The notes under the pieces are model-generated. The model made no database searches. It saw only the letters and a list, made by a program, of their open reading frames with translations, and was not told the origin of the DNA. Below are positions 6,767-16,996 of a stretch of 64,000 nucleotides of DNA, one piece after another. Both the position numbers and the translations under genes were made by a program. This DNA is from Arabiibacter massiliensis (lineage in GTDB: Bacteria; Actinomycetota; Coriobacteriia; Coriobacteriales; Eggerthellaceae): assembly GCF_900169505.1 (NCBI RefSeq), contig NZ_LT827021.1, positions 2,511,400 through 2,575,399 on the forward strand, written 5' to 3'. Every line of letters begins with the position of its first letter. The stretch's first letter is position 1.

Positions 6767-9440
6767 CGCAGCGTCCCAGGCAACGCCGTACGGCGCGCGA
6801 CGTAACGAGAACCGCGAGCCGGCCGAGCCGCATTTGCGCCGCAACGCGCCCGGCCCAGCCGAGGAGGCCGGAGGAGAGGGAGGCGACCTGCGCTCGTTCG
6901 TGTTCGACACCGTGCTCGAGGGCATGCGCACCAGCATCTACGTCACCGATCCGGAAACCGATGAGATCCTCTACATGAACGGCTTCATGAAGCACGACTT
7001 CGGCGTGGAGGACCCCGAGGGCAAGGTGTGCTGGCAGGTGCTGCAGCGCGGCATGACCGCGCGCTGCGAGTTCTGCCCGGTGGACGACCTGCTGCGCAGC
7101 GAGGACGACGCGCCCCTGGTGGAATGGGACGAGGAAAGCCCGGTCACGGGCCGCACTTACCGCAACTACGACAGCCTGGTCAGGTGGATAGACGGCTCGC
7201 TCGTGCACCTCCAGCAGTCGGTGGACGTGACCGAGCTCGTGTCGGCAAACACCGACGAGCTCACCGGCGTGCTGTCCCGCCGCGCCGGCAAGGAGCATCT
7301 GAGCGCCTCCCTCGCGCGCGGCGCGGCCGAGGGCGAGGCGGTGTCCATCGCGCTCTACGACATCAACCAGCTCAAAGAGGTGAACGACCGCTACGGCCAC
7401 GCCGAGGGCGACCGCCTCATCCGCTCGGCGGCAAGCGCCGTGCGCCGCGAGTTCGGCCCGAACGACTACGGGTTCCGCCTGAGCGGCGACGAGTTCGTGT
7501 GCGTGTTTTTGGGCGAGGCCTCTCTCGCGCGCGAGAAGATGGAGCGCGCCCAGCTCGCGCTCGCCGCGCAGCCGACCGACGTCGACCCTCCGTACGAGAT
7601 GGGCTTCTGCTTCGGCATCGCCGAGTCCTATCCGGAGTCGCCGCTCGAGATGTACGAGATGCTCGCGCTCGCCGACCAGCGCATGTACGTGGAGAAGCGG
7701 AGCTTCCACATCGACGCCAGCATCGACGCGCTCAGGGTGGCCGAGGAGGCGGGCAGCGTTCCGGCCGGCAGCGCGGCCGCGTTCAGCTACGACACCGCCC
7801 ATCTCTACGACGCGCTCGTGGAGAGCACCGACGACTACCTGTACGTGTGCAACATGAAGACGGGGGTGTTCCATTACCCGAAGGCCATGGTGGAGGAGTT
7901 CGGCCTGCCCTCCGAGGTGGTGGAGAACGCGGTCGCCGTGTGGGGCTCGAAGGTGCACGAGGACGACCGCCAGGCGTTCCTCGAGTCGAATCAGGAGATC
8001 GTCGACGGGCGCACCACCCGCCACTGGGTGGAGTACCGCGCGCGCAACCGCAAGGGCGAGTGGGTGCGCCTGCGCTGCCGCGGCCGCCTCATCCTCGACG
8101 CGCGGGGCAAGCCCTCGCTGTTCGCCGGGTTCATCGCCAACCTGGGCAAGAAGAGCAAGGTGGACCCGCTCACGGGCCTGTTCAACAAGTTCGAGTTCGA
8201 GGACGTCGTCCGCCGCCGCATGGAGATCACGCCGGACGAGGGCCTGAGCCTCATGGTCATCGGCATCGACGATCTGCGCCACATCAACGACCGCTACGAC
8301 CGCGCGTTCGGCGACGAGGTCATCCGGTTCGTGGCGCAGCGCATCCAGAGCGCGGTCCCGGAGCGCGCGCGCGTGTTCAGGCTCGACGGCGACGAGTTCG
8401 CCGTCGCCATCAACGATGAGCTTGACGTTCTGCGCAGCGCCTACGCGGTGCTCAGCGTGTCGTTCGACCACCAGCACGAGCACGAGGGGAAGAAGTTCTA
8501 CTGCACGCTCTCGGGCGGTTGCGCGCGCTATCCCTCCGATGCGGGCTCGTACGAGGAGCTGGTCAAGTACGCCGACTACGCGCTGGAGTTCGCGAAGGGG
8601 CACGGCAAGAAGCGCTGCGTGAGCTTCTCGGCCGCCATCCTGGCCGGGCGCACGCGCGAGCTGGAGCTCATGGAGCTTCTGCGCGACAGCGTCGAGAACG
8701 GCTTCGAGGGCTTCAGCCTGCGCTACCAGCCCCAGGTGGAGGCGTCCACGGGGCGCGTGAAGGGGGCCGAGGCGCTCGCGCGGTGGCGCTGCGAGCGGTT
8801 CGGCGACCTGTCGCCTTTGGAGTTCATCCCGCTGCTCGAGGAGAGCGGGCTCATCGTGCCGGTGGGCGCCTGGGTGCTGCGCGAGGCGGCGGCCACGTGC
8901 GCGCGGTGGCGCGTGCTCGACCCGACGTTCTCCATGAGCGTGAACCTGTCGTACCGCCAACTCGACGAGGACGGGCTCGTGCCGTTCATCATGGACGTGC
9001 TCGAAGAGGAGGGCCTGCCGCCGGGAAGCCTCGTGGTGGAGATGACCGAGAGCCGCTTCGCCGAGGACGACGACCGGGCGCGTGAACTGTTCTGTCAGAT
9101 CAGGAAGCTGGGCGTGCGCGTGGCCATGGACGACTTCGGCACGGGGTACTCCTCGCTCGGCGCGCTGAAGTCCTCGCCGGCCGACATCGTGAAGATCGAC
9201 CGCGCGTTCATCCGCGACATCCGCACCAGCACGTTCGACGCCACGTTCATCCGCTTCGTCGTGGAGCTGTGCCACGACGTGGGCATCAGCGTGTGCCTGG
9301 AGGGCGTGGAGACCGACGAGGAGTACGGCGCGGTGAACACCATGGGACTCGACTACATCCAAGGCTTCCTGTTCGGCCGCCCCCTTTTGCCGGAGGAGTT
9401 CGAGGAGCGCTTCTTGGGGAAGGAGGGCGACCGTGGCTGA
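6753..9440 (+). CDS. PAS-GGDEF-PAS-GGDEF-EAL cyclic-di-GMP signalling protein
   Basis: The protein has 895 residues and no membrane segment. Domain order: a low-complexity N-terminus, PAS-like domain (about 48-165), GGDEF 1 (about 170-330; signature RLSGDEF), a second PAS (about 355-470; WVEYRARNRKGEW), GGDEF 2 (about 475-620; signature RLDGDEF), EAL domain (about 640-890). The EAL domain keeps the catalytic signatures: AEALARW, VEMTES, DDFGTGYSSL, KIDRAFI and LEGVET. Both GGDEF motifs have the first glycine changed (SGDEF, DGDEF). Net phosphodiesterase activity is therefore likely, with one or both GGDEF domains acting as GTP sensors or weak cyclases. The start overlaps the methyltransferase by 14 bp. 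Confidence 0.9.
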   Translation: MDKIDAASQATPYGARRNENREPAEPHLRRNAPGPAEEAGGEGGDLRSFVFDTVLEGMRTSIYVTDPETDEILYMNGFMKHDFGVEDPEGKVCWQVLQRGMTARCEFCPVDDLLRSEDDAPLVEWDEESPVTGRTYRNYDSLVRWIDGSLVHLQQSVDVTELVSANTDELTGVLSRRAGKEHLSASLARGAAEGEAVSIALYDINQLKEVNDRYGHAEGDRLIRSAASAVRREFGPNDYGFRLSGDEFVCVFLGEASLAREKMERAQLALAAQPTDVDPPYEMGFCFGIAESYPESPLEMYEMLALADQRMYVEKRSFHIDASIDALRVAEEAGSVPAGSAAAFSYDTAHLYDALVESTDDYLYVCNMKTGVFHYPKAMVEEFGLPSEVVENAVAVWGSKVHEDDRQAFLESNQEIVDGRTTRHWVEYRARNRKGEWVRLRCRGRLILDARGKPSLFAGFIANLGKKSKVDPLTGLFNKFEFEDVVRRRMEITPDEGLSLMVIGIDDLRHINDRYDRAFGDEVIRFVAQRIQSAVPERARVFRLDGDEFAVAINDELDVLRSAYAVLSVSFDHQHEHEGKKFYCTLSGGCARYPSDAGSYEELVKYADYALEFAKGHGKKRCVSFSAAILAGRTRELELMELLRDSVENGFEGFSLRYQPQVEASTGRVKGAEALARWRCERFGDLSPLEFIPLLEESGLIVPVGAWVLREAAATCARWRVLDPTFSMSVNLSYRQLDEDGLVPFIMDVLEEEGLPPGSLVVEMTESRFAEDDDRARELFCQIRKLGVRVAMDDFGTGYSSLGALKSSPADIVKIDRAFIRDIRTSTFDATFIRFVVELCHDVGISVCLEGVETDEEYGAVNTMGLDYIQGFLFGRPLLPEEFEERFLGKEGDRG

Positions 9441-10524
9441 GGATGCGACGCTCGTCGAGCGCGCGGCGGCCGCTATCGCCGCGCGCGGCTTGGCCGACTC
9501 AGACACGCCGGCGCTGCTCATGGTGTCGGGCGGCTCGGACTCCACTGCGCTCGCTTATGCGGCTTGCGAGCTGCGCGAACGCGGGCTTTTGGGGGAGCTT
9601 GCGGTGCTGCATGTGAACCATCGGCTGCGGGGCGAGGACGCCGACGCCGACGAGCGCTTCGTGGCGCAGCTGGCCGAGCTGCTGGGCCTGCCGCTGTTCT
9701 CGTGCTCCGTCGATGTGGCCGCCCTGGCCGAGCGCTCGGGCGAGAACGTGGAGGCCGTCGCCCGCCGCGAGCGCTACCTGGCCGCGAACGAGGCGCTCGA
9801 GAGCCTGTGCCTGCATGCCGCCGCGCCGCTCGCGGACGGGCGCATCCTCACGGCGCACACGGCCGACGACCGCGTGGAGAGCTTCTACATGCGCTCCATC
9901 GTGGGCACGGGGCCGGGGGGCTTCCGCGCCATGCGCTACCGCAACGGGCCGGTGGTGCGCCCGCTTCTGGACGCGAGCCGCGAGGAGCTGCGGGATTACG
10001 TGGTCGCGCGCGAGCGCGCCGGGCTGCCGACGGCCTGCGACGAGCAGGGCGCGCTCTGGCGCGAGGACGCCACGAACGCGCACACCGACCGCTTCCGCGC
10101 CTACGTGCGCCACGAGATCGTGCCGCGCGCGAAGGAGCGCAACCCTCAGCTGCTCGACGTGCTCGTGCGCACGATGAACCTGATCGCCGACGAGGACGAC
10201 CTGCTGGACGGCATGGCCGAGGAGCTTGCGGGCCGCCATGCGCGCGCGCTCGACGATGGCTGGCTGCTCGCGCCCGAGCTGGGCGGCGAGCCCGCGCCCC
10301 TCGCGCGCCGCGTGGTGGTGCGCGTGCTGCAGGGGATGCTCGGGCCCGACGCGCGCGTGGAGACGGCCGCAGTGGAGGCCGTGCTGGCCGCGTTCGACGA
10401 CGGTGGCCGCCCCATCGGCGGCTACGTCGCCAACATCCAAGGCGACCTGGCCGTCAGCGCCAACAAGCGCGGCGTCCGCCTCGAGCCCATGGCAACCTAC
10501 CGCGCCCGCCGCAAAATGGCATAA
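9433..10524 (+). CDS. tilS: tRNA(Ile)-lysidine synthase
   Basis: The protein has 363 residues. It modifies C34 of tRNA-Ile(CAU) to lysidine, which switches codon reading from AUG to AUA. The N-terminal PP-loop MVSGGSDSTALAYA and LHVNHRLRG identify the family, as does the REDATNAHTDRFRAYVRHEIVP segment (shown here in part: DATNAHTDRFRA). Start GTG 9433 overlaps the EAL gene by 8 bp. The C-terminal domain is present but short. The stop codon lies inside the left arm of a palindromic repeat, so the last residues (RRKMA) are repeat-derived. Confidence 0.92.
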   Translation: MAEDATLVERAAAAIAARGLADSDTPALLMVSGGSDSTALAYAACELRERGLLGELAVLHVNHRLRGEDADADERFVAQLAELLGLPLFSCSVDVAALAERSGENVEAVARRERYLAANEALESLCLHAAAPLADGRILTAHTADDRVESFYMRSIVGTGPGGFRAMRYRNGPVVRPLLDASREELRDYVVARERAGLPTACDEQGALWREDATNAHTDRFRAYVRHEIVPRAKERNPQLLDVLVRTMNLIADEDDLLDGMAEELAGRHARALDDGWLLAPELGGEPAPLARRVVVRVLQGMLGPDARVETAAVEAVLAAFDDGGRPIGGYVANIQGDLAVSANKRGVRLEPMATYRARRKMA

Positions 10525-10579
10525 TTGGGGACAGTCCCCTTTTATGCCAAAATGTCCCAATCGGTGCCTGTCCCCAATT
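10518..10579. repeat. Palindromic repeat, GGGGACAGTCCCC family, copy 1
   Basis: AATTGGGGACAG (10523-10534) pairs with CTGTCCCCAATT (10568-10579). Nested inside is the TGGCATAA...TTATGCCA palindrome. It starts within the last codons of tilS and ends 29 bp before maf. Related copies are at 34951 and 45665, also directly after stop codons. Confidence 0.85.
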
Positions 10580-10591
10580 GAGACACTCGTC

Positions 10592-10600
10592 TGCTACAAT
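10592..10600 (+). promoter_or_regulatory. Extended -10 promoter for maf, probably leaderless
   Basis: TGCTACAAT is a good extended -10 element (TGn then TACAAT, 10595-10600). Transcription would start about 10607-10608, that is at the second in-frame ATG of maf. No Shine-Dalgarno sequence precedes either ATG, which fits a leaderless mRNA. Confidence 0.5.
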
Positions 10601-11267
10601 GCTCGGCATGGAAAACGAACAGAACACCCCATCCCAGGAAGCGCCCGCCCTCGACGTCATCCTGGCCAGCGGCTCGCCGCGCCGCAAGCAGCTGCTGGAG
10701 GACGCGGGCATCGCCTTCACCGTGCGCGTGTCCGACGTGGACGAGTCGCTCGAGCCCGACCTGCTGGCGAATCCGCACGAAGCCGCCAAGAAGCTGGCCG
10801 AGCGCAAGGCCGGCGCCGTCGTGCAGGAGGTGCTCGCCGAGGACTACTGCGGCATGGCCGCCATCCTCGGCGCCGACACGATGGTGGTCTGCGAAGGCGA
10901 GATCTTCGGCAAGCCCGTCAGCCTCTCCGATGCCAAGCGCATGCTGCGCCGCCTGTCGGGCCGCACGCACGAGGTGCTCACGGCCGTGTCCGTGTGGATG
11001 GTGGCCGCGCCCGCGCCCGAGGACATCTCGCTCGGCTTCCGCACCTTCGTCGACAGCTCGTTCGTGACGTTCCGCGACCTCATGGACGAGGAGATAGCCG
11101 ACTACCTGCGCAAAGGCGAGTCGTTCGACAAAGCGGGCGCCTACGCCGTCCAAGGCGCGGCGGCCGACTTCGTCGAGCGCGTCGAAGGCGACCTCGACAC
11201 GGTCATCGGCTTGCCCGTGGAGCGCCTGCTGCGCGAGTTCCCCGACGTGCTCGCCTCAACGCGCTAG
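10599..11267 (+). CDS. maf: Maf-like nucleoside triphosphate pyrophosphatase
   Basis: The protein has 222 residues (219 if ATG 10608 is used). Maf proteins hydrolyse non-canonical or modified (d)NTPs and dTTP/UTP. The family signatures are clear: VILASGSPRRKQLLEDAG at the N-terminus, ILGADTMVV, GRTHEVLTAVSV, and FDKAGAYAVQGAAADFVERV (substrate-binding and catalytic residues). The promoter at 10592 argues for ATG 10608 as a leaderless start. The gene is separated from hpt by 246 bp that contain another extended -10 element. Confidence 0.9.
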   Translation: MLGMENEQNTPSQEAPALDVILASGSPRRKQLLEDAGIAFTVRVSDVDESLEPDLLANPHEAAKKLAERKAGAVVQEVLAEDYCGMAAILGADTMVVCEGEIFGKPVSLSDAKRMLRRLSGRTHEVLTAVSVWMVAAPAPEDISLGFRTFVDSSFVTFRDLMDEEIADYLRKGESFDKAGAYAVQGAAADFVERVEGDLDTVIGLPVERLLREFPDVLASTR

Positions 11268-11411
11268 CCGCCGATACGTCTCCGACGGCATCGAAACGTT
11301 CCGGCGACGGGGGCGATCCGAAACCTATCGGCCCAGTTCCCGTGGCGAAATGTAAAAATCGTGGCATGTGGGGCGGCGTTACCGTCTTGTCGCCTTTTCC
11401 CGAAGGCGCAA

Positions 11412-11420
11412 TGGTACACT
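11412..11420 (+). promoter_or_regulatory. hpt: Extended -10 promoter upstream of hpt
   Basis: TGGTACACT matches an extended -10 element with TACACT at 11415-11420. It would give a leader of about 85 nt before the GTG start of hpt. No convincing -35 box is seen. Confidence 0.45.
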
Positions 11421-11513
11421 TACCGGACTCAAGGTAAGCGTGACGCCTTCGCTCACTGATCGCACGCGGTCGGGCAGCGCGGACGGCGCGGAAACGACGA
11501 AGAGGCCTGGACC

Positions 11514-12056
11514 GTGCACAACGACATTGCGGAGATACTGTTCACCGAAGAGGACATCGCCCGGCGCGTCGGCGAGATCGGCGCTGCGATCACGCGCGAT
11601 TACGCTGATCACGCGGACGAGGGCATCGTGCTCATCTCGGTGCTGCGCGGCGCGGCCATCTTCATGGCGGACCTCGCGCGGCAGATCGACCTGCCGGTTG
11701 AGATGGACTACATGGCCATCTCGTCGTACGGCAACGGCGCGAAGAGCTCCGGCGTCGTGCGCATCCTCAAGGATCTCTCGTCGGAGATCGAGGGCCGTCA
11801 CGTCGTCGTGGCCGAGGACATCCTCGACTCCGGCCTTACCCTGAAGTACCTGCTGAAAAACCTGGCCTCGCGCCACCCGGCCTCCCTCGAGGTGGCCACG
11901 CTGCTGCGCAAGCAGACGCGGGCCCAGGCGAAGATCGATTGCAAATACATCGGTTTCGAGTGCCCCGACGAGTTCATCGTGGGCTACGGGCTGGACTTCG
12001 CGGAGCGGTACCGCAACCTGCCCTACATCGGCGTCTTGAAGCCGGAGATCTACTAG
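11514..12056 (+). CDS. hpt: Hypoxanthine phosphoribosyltransferase
   Basis: The protein has 180 residues, the usual size. It salvages hypoxanthine and guanine to IMP and GMP using PRPP. The PRPP-binding signature VVVAEDILDSGLTLKYL is intact, as are the ISVLRGAAIFMADL loop and the C-terminal GYGLDFAERYRNLPYIGVL. Start GTG 11514 is preceded by GAGG; no ATG is nearby in frame. hpt followed by ftsH is a widely conserved order in Gram-positive bacteria. Confidence 0.93.
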   Translation: MHNDIAEILFTEEDIARRVGEIGAAITRDYADHADEGIVLISVLRGAAIFMADLARQIDLPVEMDYMAISSYGNGAKSSGVVRILKDLSSEIEGRHVVVAEDILDSGLTLKYLLKNLASRHPASLEVATLLRKQTRAQAKIDCKYIGFECPDEFIVGYGLDFAERYRNLPYIGVLKPEIY

Positions 12057-12189
12057 CACAGCGGCCTGGCGCGCGACGCGCTTGTCCGGCGGGGCCGCTC
12101 GAAGGCGAAGGCGGCGGCCGGTCGCGCGCGACGCGGTTTCGGCAGCCCGCCGACGCCGCAAGGCCGTATGGAAAAGGAAGTAAGGCTCA

Positions 12190-14522
<2,333 letters not shown>

Positions 14523-14526
<4 letters not shown>

Positions 14527-15830
14527 CCTGGCACTGCGCAACCTATGAATTCGACACGAGGATGCCCATCATCATGGGCATCCTCAACGTCACCCCCGAC
14601 TCCTTCTCCGACGGCGGCCAGCACGACGGCCTTGAAGCGGCGCTCGCCCACGCCGAGCGCATGGTGGAGGAGGGTGCCCGCATCATCGATGTGGGCGGCG
14701 AGTCCACGCGCCCCGGCGCCGCGCCCGTGAGCGTGGACGAGGAGCTTTCCCGCGTGCTGCCCGTGGTGCGCGCGCTGGCCGAGCGCGGCGTGTGCGTGAG
14801 CATCGACACGCGACATGCCCCGGTGGCGCGCGCGTGCCTTGAGGCCGGCGCGGCCATCGTGAACGACGTGTCCGGATTCCGCGATCCCGCCATGGTGGAG
14901 GCCGTGCGCGAGGGCGACTGCGGCCTGGTGGTCATGCACATGCAGGGCGAGCCCTCCACCATGCAGGACGCGCCCGCCTACGACGATGTGGTGGCCGAGG
15001 TACGCGACTGGCTGCGCGACCAGGCCGCTTCGCTTGAGGCCGCGGGCATCGCGCGCGAGCGCATCTGCATCGACCCCGGTCCCGGCTTCGGCAAGACGCC
15101 GTCGCAGACGCTCGAGCTCGTGCGCAACTTCCAGGAATTCGCGCGCCTGGGCTATCCCGTGATGGTGGCGGTGTCGCGCAAGAGCTATATCGGCTGGGCG
15201 TACGGCATCGACGATCCGGCCGCGCGCGACGAGGCGTCCGCCACTGAGGCGCTCATGGCCTGCGAGCTGGGCGCGAGCGTGGTGCGCACGCACAACGTGG
15301 CCGCCACGGCGAAGGCGCTCGCCAACCTGCGGCCCTACGTGTTCCTCGGCCTGGGCTGCAACGTGCCGCTCGTGGCCGAGCCGGGCGAGGAGCGCGAGGG
15401 CAAGCTGGCCATGCTCAACCAGGCCATCACCGAGCTGTGCGCGCTGCCCGACTCGCAGATCGTCGACATCTCCAGCTTCTACGAGAGCGAGCCGGCCTAC
15501 TACCTCGACCAGGATGCGTTCGTGAACGCCGTCGTGCTGCTGCGCACCGGCATCGCGCCCAAGGAGCTTTTGGGCTACCTGCACGCCATCGAGAACAGCC
15601 TCGGCCGCGTGCGCACCGTGGAGAACGGCCCGCGCACCTGCGATCTGGACATCCTCGACTACCAGCTGTACGTGGCCGAGTCCGACGTGCTCACGCTGCC
15701 GCATCCGCGCCTACTTGAACGCGACTTCGTGGTGAAGCCCCTGATGGAATTGCGGCCGGGCCATGTGCTGGCCGACGGGGTTGCCGTGAGCGCCGACGCC
15801 GTGAGCGTGGGGAAGGCCGTCCGGCTGTGA
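14523..15830 (+). CDS. folP-folK: Dihydropteroate synthase / HPPK fusion
   Basis: The protein has 435 residues in two domains. Residues 1 to about 265 are dihydropteroate synthase: IIMGILNVTPDSFSDGG, DVGGESTRPGA, IDPGPGFGKT, and VSRKSYIG. From about 268 (YVFLGLGCNV) to the end is 6-hydroxymethyl-7,8-dihydropterin pyrophosphokinase, with FYESEPAYYLDQDAFVNAV and GPRTCDLDILDY, the Mg2+-binding and catalytic segment. These are consecutive steps of folate synthesis, fused with the pyrophosphokinase C-terminal. The gene overlaps ftsH by 4 bp and birA by 4 bp (GTGA). It feeds the tetrahydrofolate used by the one-carbon genes at 36-41 kb. Confidence 0.93.
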
Positions 15831-16765
15831 GCCTCGCGTTCCGCGTGCGCCTTCTCGACGAGGTGGCTTCGACGAACGACGAGGTCAAGCGCGCGCTCGA
15901 AGCAGGCGAGCCCGAAGGTCTTGTGGTGCGCGCCCGTCGGCAGGCAGCAGGCTACGGCCGGCAGGGCCGCACCTGGACGAGCCCCGAAGGCGGCCTGTAC
16001 TGTTCGCTCTTGCTGCGCCCGCAGGCGCCGCCCTCTCAGCTGCCCACGCTGAGCCTGGTCGTGGGCTTGGCCGTGCGCCGCGCGCTGGCCGGCCTCGCGC
16101 CCGAGGTTGCCCCCCGCATCCAAGTAAAATGGCCCAACGACGTGGTGCTTTCCGGCCCCCTCTGTCATCCCGGCCGAGCGCAGGCCCCCCTCTGTCATCC
16201 TGAGCGAGCGCAGGCCTCCCTCCGTCATCCCGGCCGAGCGCAGGCCCCCCTCTGTCATCCTGAGCGAGCGAAGCGAGTCGAAGGATCCCCCGCGGCGCCA
16301 GCCGTAAGCGCCACAGCTGACGCGGCGCTGCGCGCCTCCGCTCAGGATGACAACAGGCCGGCGAAGCTCTGCGGCATCTCGCTCGAGGGGCATGCGGGCG
16401 GGGTGTGCGTCGGCGTGGGCGTGAACGTGCGGCCGCCGGCCGAGCGCCCCGACGTGGGCGGCAAGAACCGCGCCGCCTACGTCGCCGACCTCGCCGCCGT
16501 GTCGGTCGAGGACGTGCTCGCCGCCTTCCTCGCCGCGTTCGCCCCGCTCTACGGCGAATGGACGCGCGACGGCTTCGCCCCGCTCGTCGACGAGTTCAAC
16601 GCTCACGTGAGCCTGACCGGCTGCGACGTGCGGATGGTCGACCGCGACGGCACCGCCATCGCCGCCGGCACGGTCGAGCGCGTGGACGCCAGCGGCCGCC
16701 TCATCCTCCGCGACGCCGCCGGCGTCGAAACCCCCGTAGCCTCCGGAGAAGCCCACCTCGCCTAA
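15827..16765 (+). CDS. birA: Biotin-[biotin carboxyl carrier protein] ligase with repeat-encoded insertion
   Basis: The protein has 312 residues. It attaches biotin to carboxyl carrier proteins through biotinyl-AMP. The N-terminal DNA-binding domain is absent, so it is a monofunctional ligase. Motifs: EVASTNDEVK, GYGRQGRTWTSPEGGLYCS, KWPNDVVLSG, CGISLE, GVGVNV. Between WPNDVV (about residue 105) and AKLCGISLE (about 177), which are normally separated by a short loop, about 65 residues are inserted. They are encoded by tandem copies of the CATCCTGAGCG repeat (CHPERAQ, CHPERAKRVEGSP, ASAQDDN). Start GTG 15827 overlaps folK. BioY lies 1.9 kb downstream. Confidence 0.92.
   Translation: MSLAFRVRLLDEVASTNDEVKRALEAGEPEGLVVRARRQAAGYGRQGRTWTSPEGGLYCSLLLRPQAPPSQLPTLSLVVGLAVRRALAGLAPEVAPRIQVKWPNDVVLSGPLCHPGRAQAPLCHPERAQASLRHPGRAQAPLCHPERAKRVEGSPAAPAVSATADAALRASAQDDNRPAKLCGISLEGHAGGVCVGVGVNVRPPAERPDVGGKNRAAYVADLAAVSVEDVLAAFLAAFAPLYGEWTRDGFAPLVDEFNAHVSLTGCDVRMVDRDGTAIAAGTVERVDASGRLILRDAAGVETPVASGEAHLA
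16160..16353. repeat. CATCCTGAGCG repeat with 30-bp tandem units, inside birA
   Basis: Four CTGTCATCC-type units about 30 bp apart begin at about 16161, 16191, 16221 and 16251. The last runs into GCGAAGCGAGTCGAAGGATCC, and the element closes with CGCTCAGGATGACAA, the inverse of the opening. The total length keeps birA in frame. Confidence 0.9.
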
Positions 16766-16787
16766 GAATCGAGCGTCCCAGGGGCGC

Positions 16788-16843
16788 ATTGTCGACCCAA
16801 ACACACGCCACAGCGCCCTCAAGCGTGTGTTTGGGTCGACAAT
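16788..16843. terminator. 21-bp perfect hairpin after birA
   Basis: A 21-nt arm at 16788-16808 (ATTGTCGACCCAAACACACG...) is perfectly complementary to 16823-16843, with a 14-nt loop. It starts 22 bp after the birA stop. There is no U-tract. It probably ends or caps the long housekeeping transcript. Confidence 0.6.
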
Positions 16844-16996
16844 CGTGCGACGACGGAGCGAAGATTGGGGTCGAGCGCCCGGCATCCCGCTGTCGGGCAA
16901 CTTGTGGTGTCTTTTATTGGCGCGGCGTGCGTCGCGGTTGCGGGGGTACAATATGGCGTTCCGCAAAAAGGCACTGACGCGAAAGGCACCGCAGGT

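Noticed and set aside
6444..9545. A 1033-residue open frame on the minus strand
   Set aside because: It runs antisense to the GGDEF/EAL gene and the methyltransferase, is full of His/Arg/Ala runs, and has no domain signal. Long antisense frames are expected at this GC content.
16155..16353. CRISPR array (regular 30-bp units inside birA)
   Set aside because: The units are directly tandem without unique spacers, lie in frame in birA, and match the dispersed CATCCTGAGCG family.
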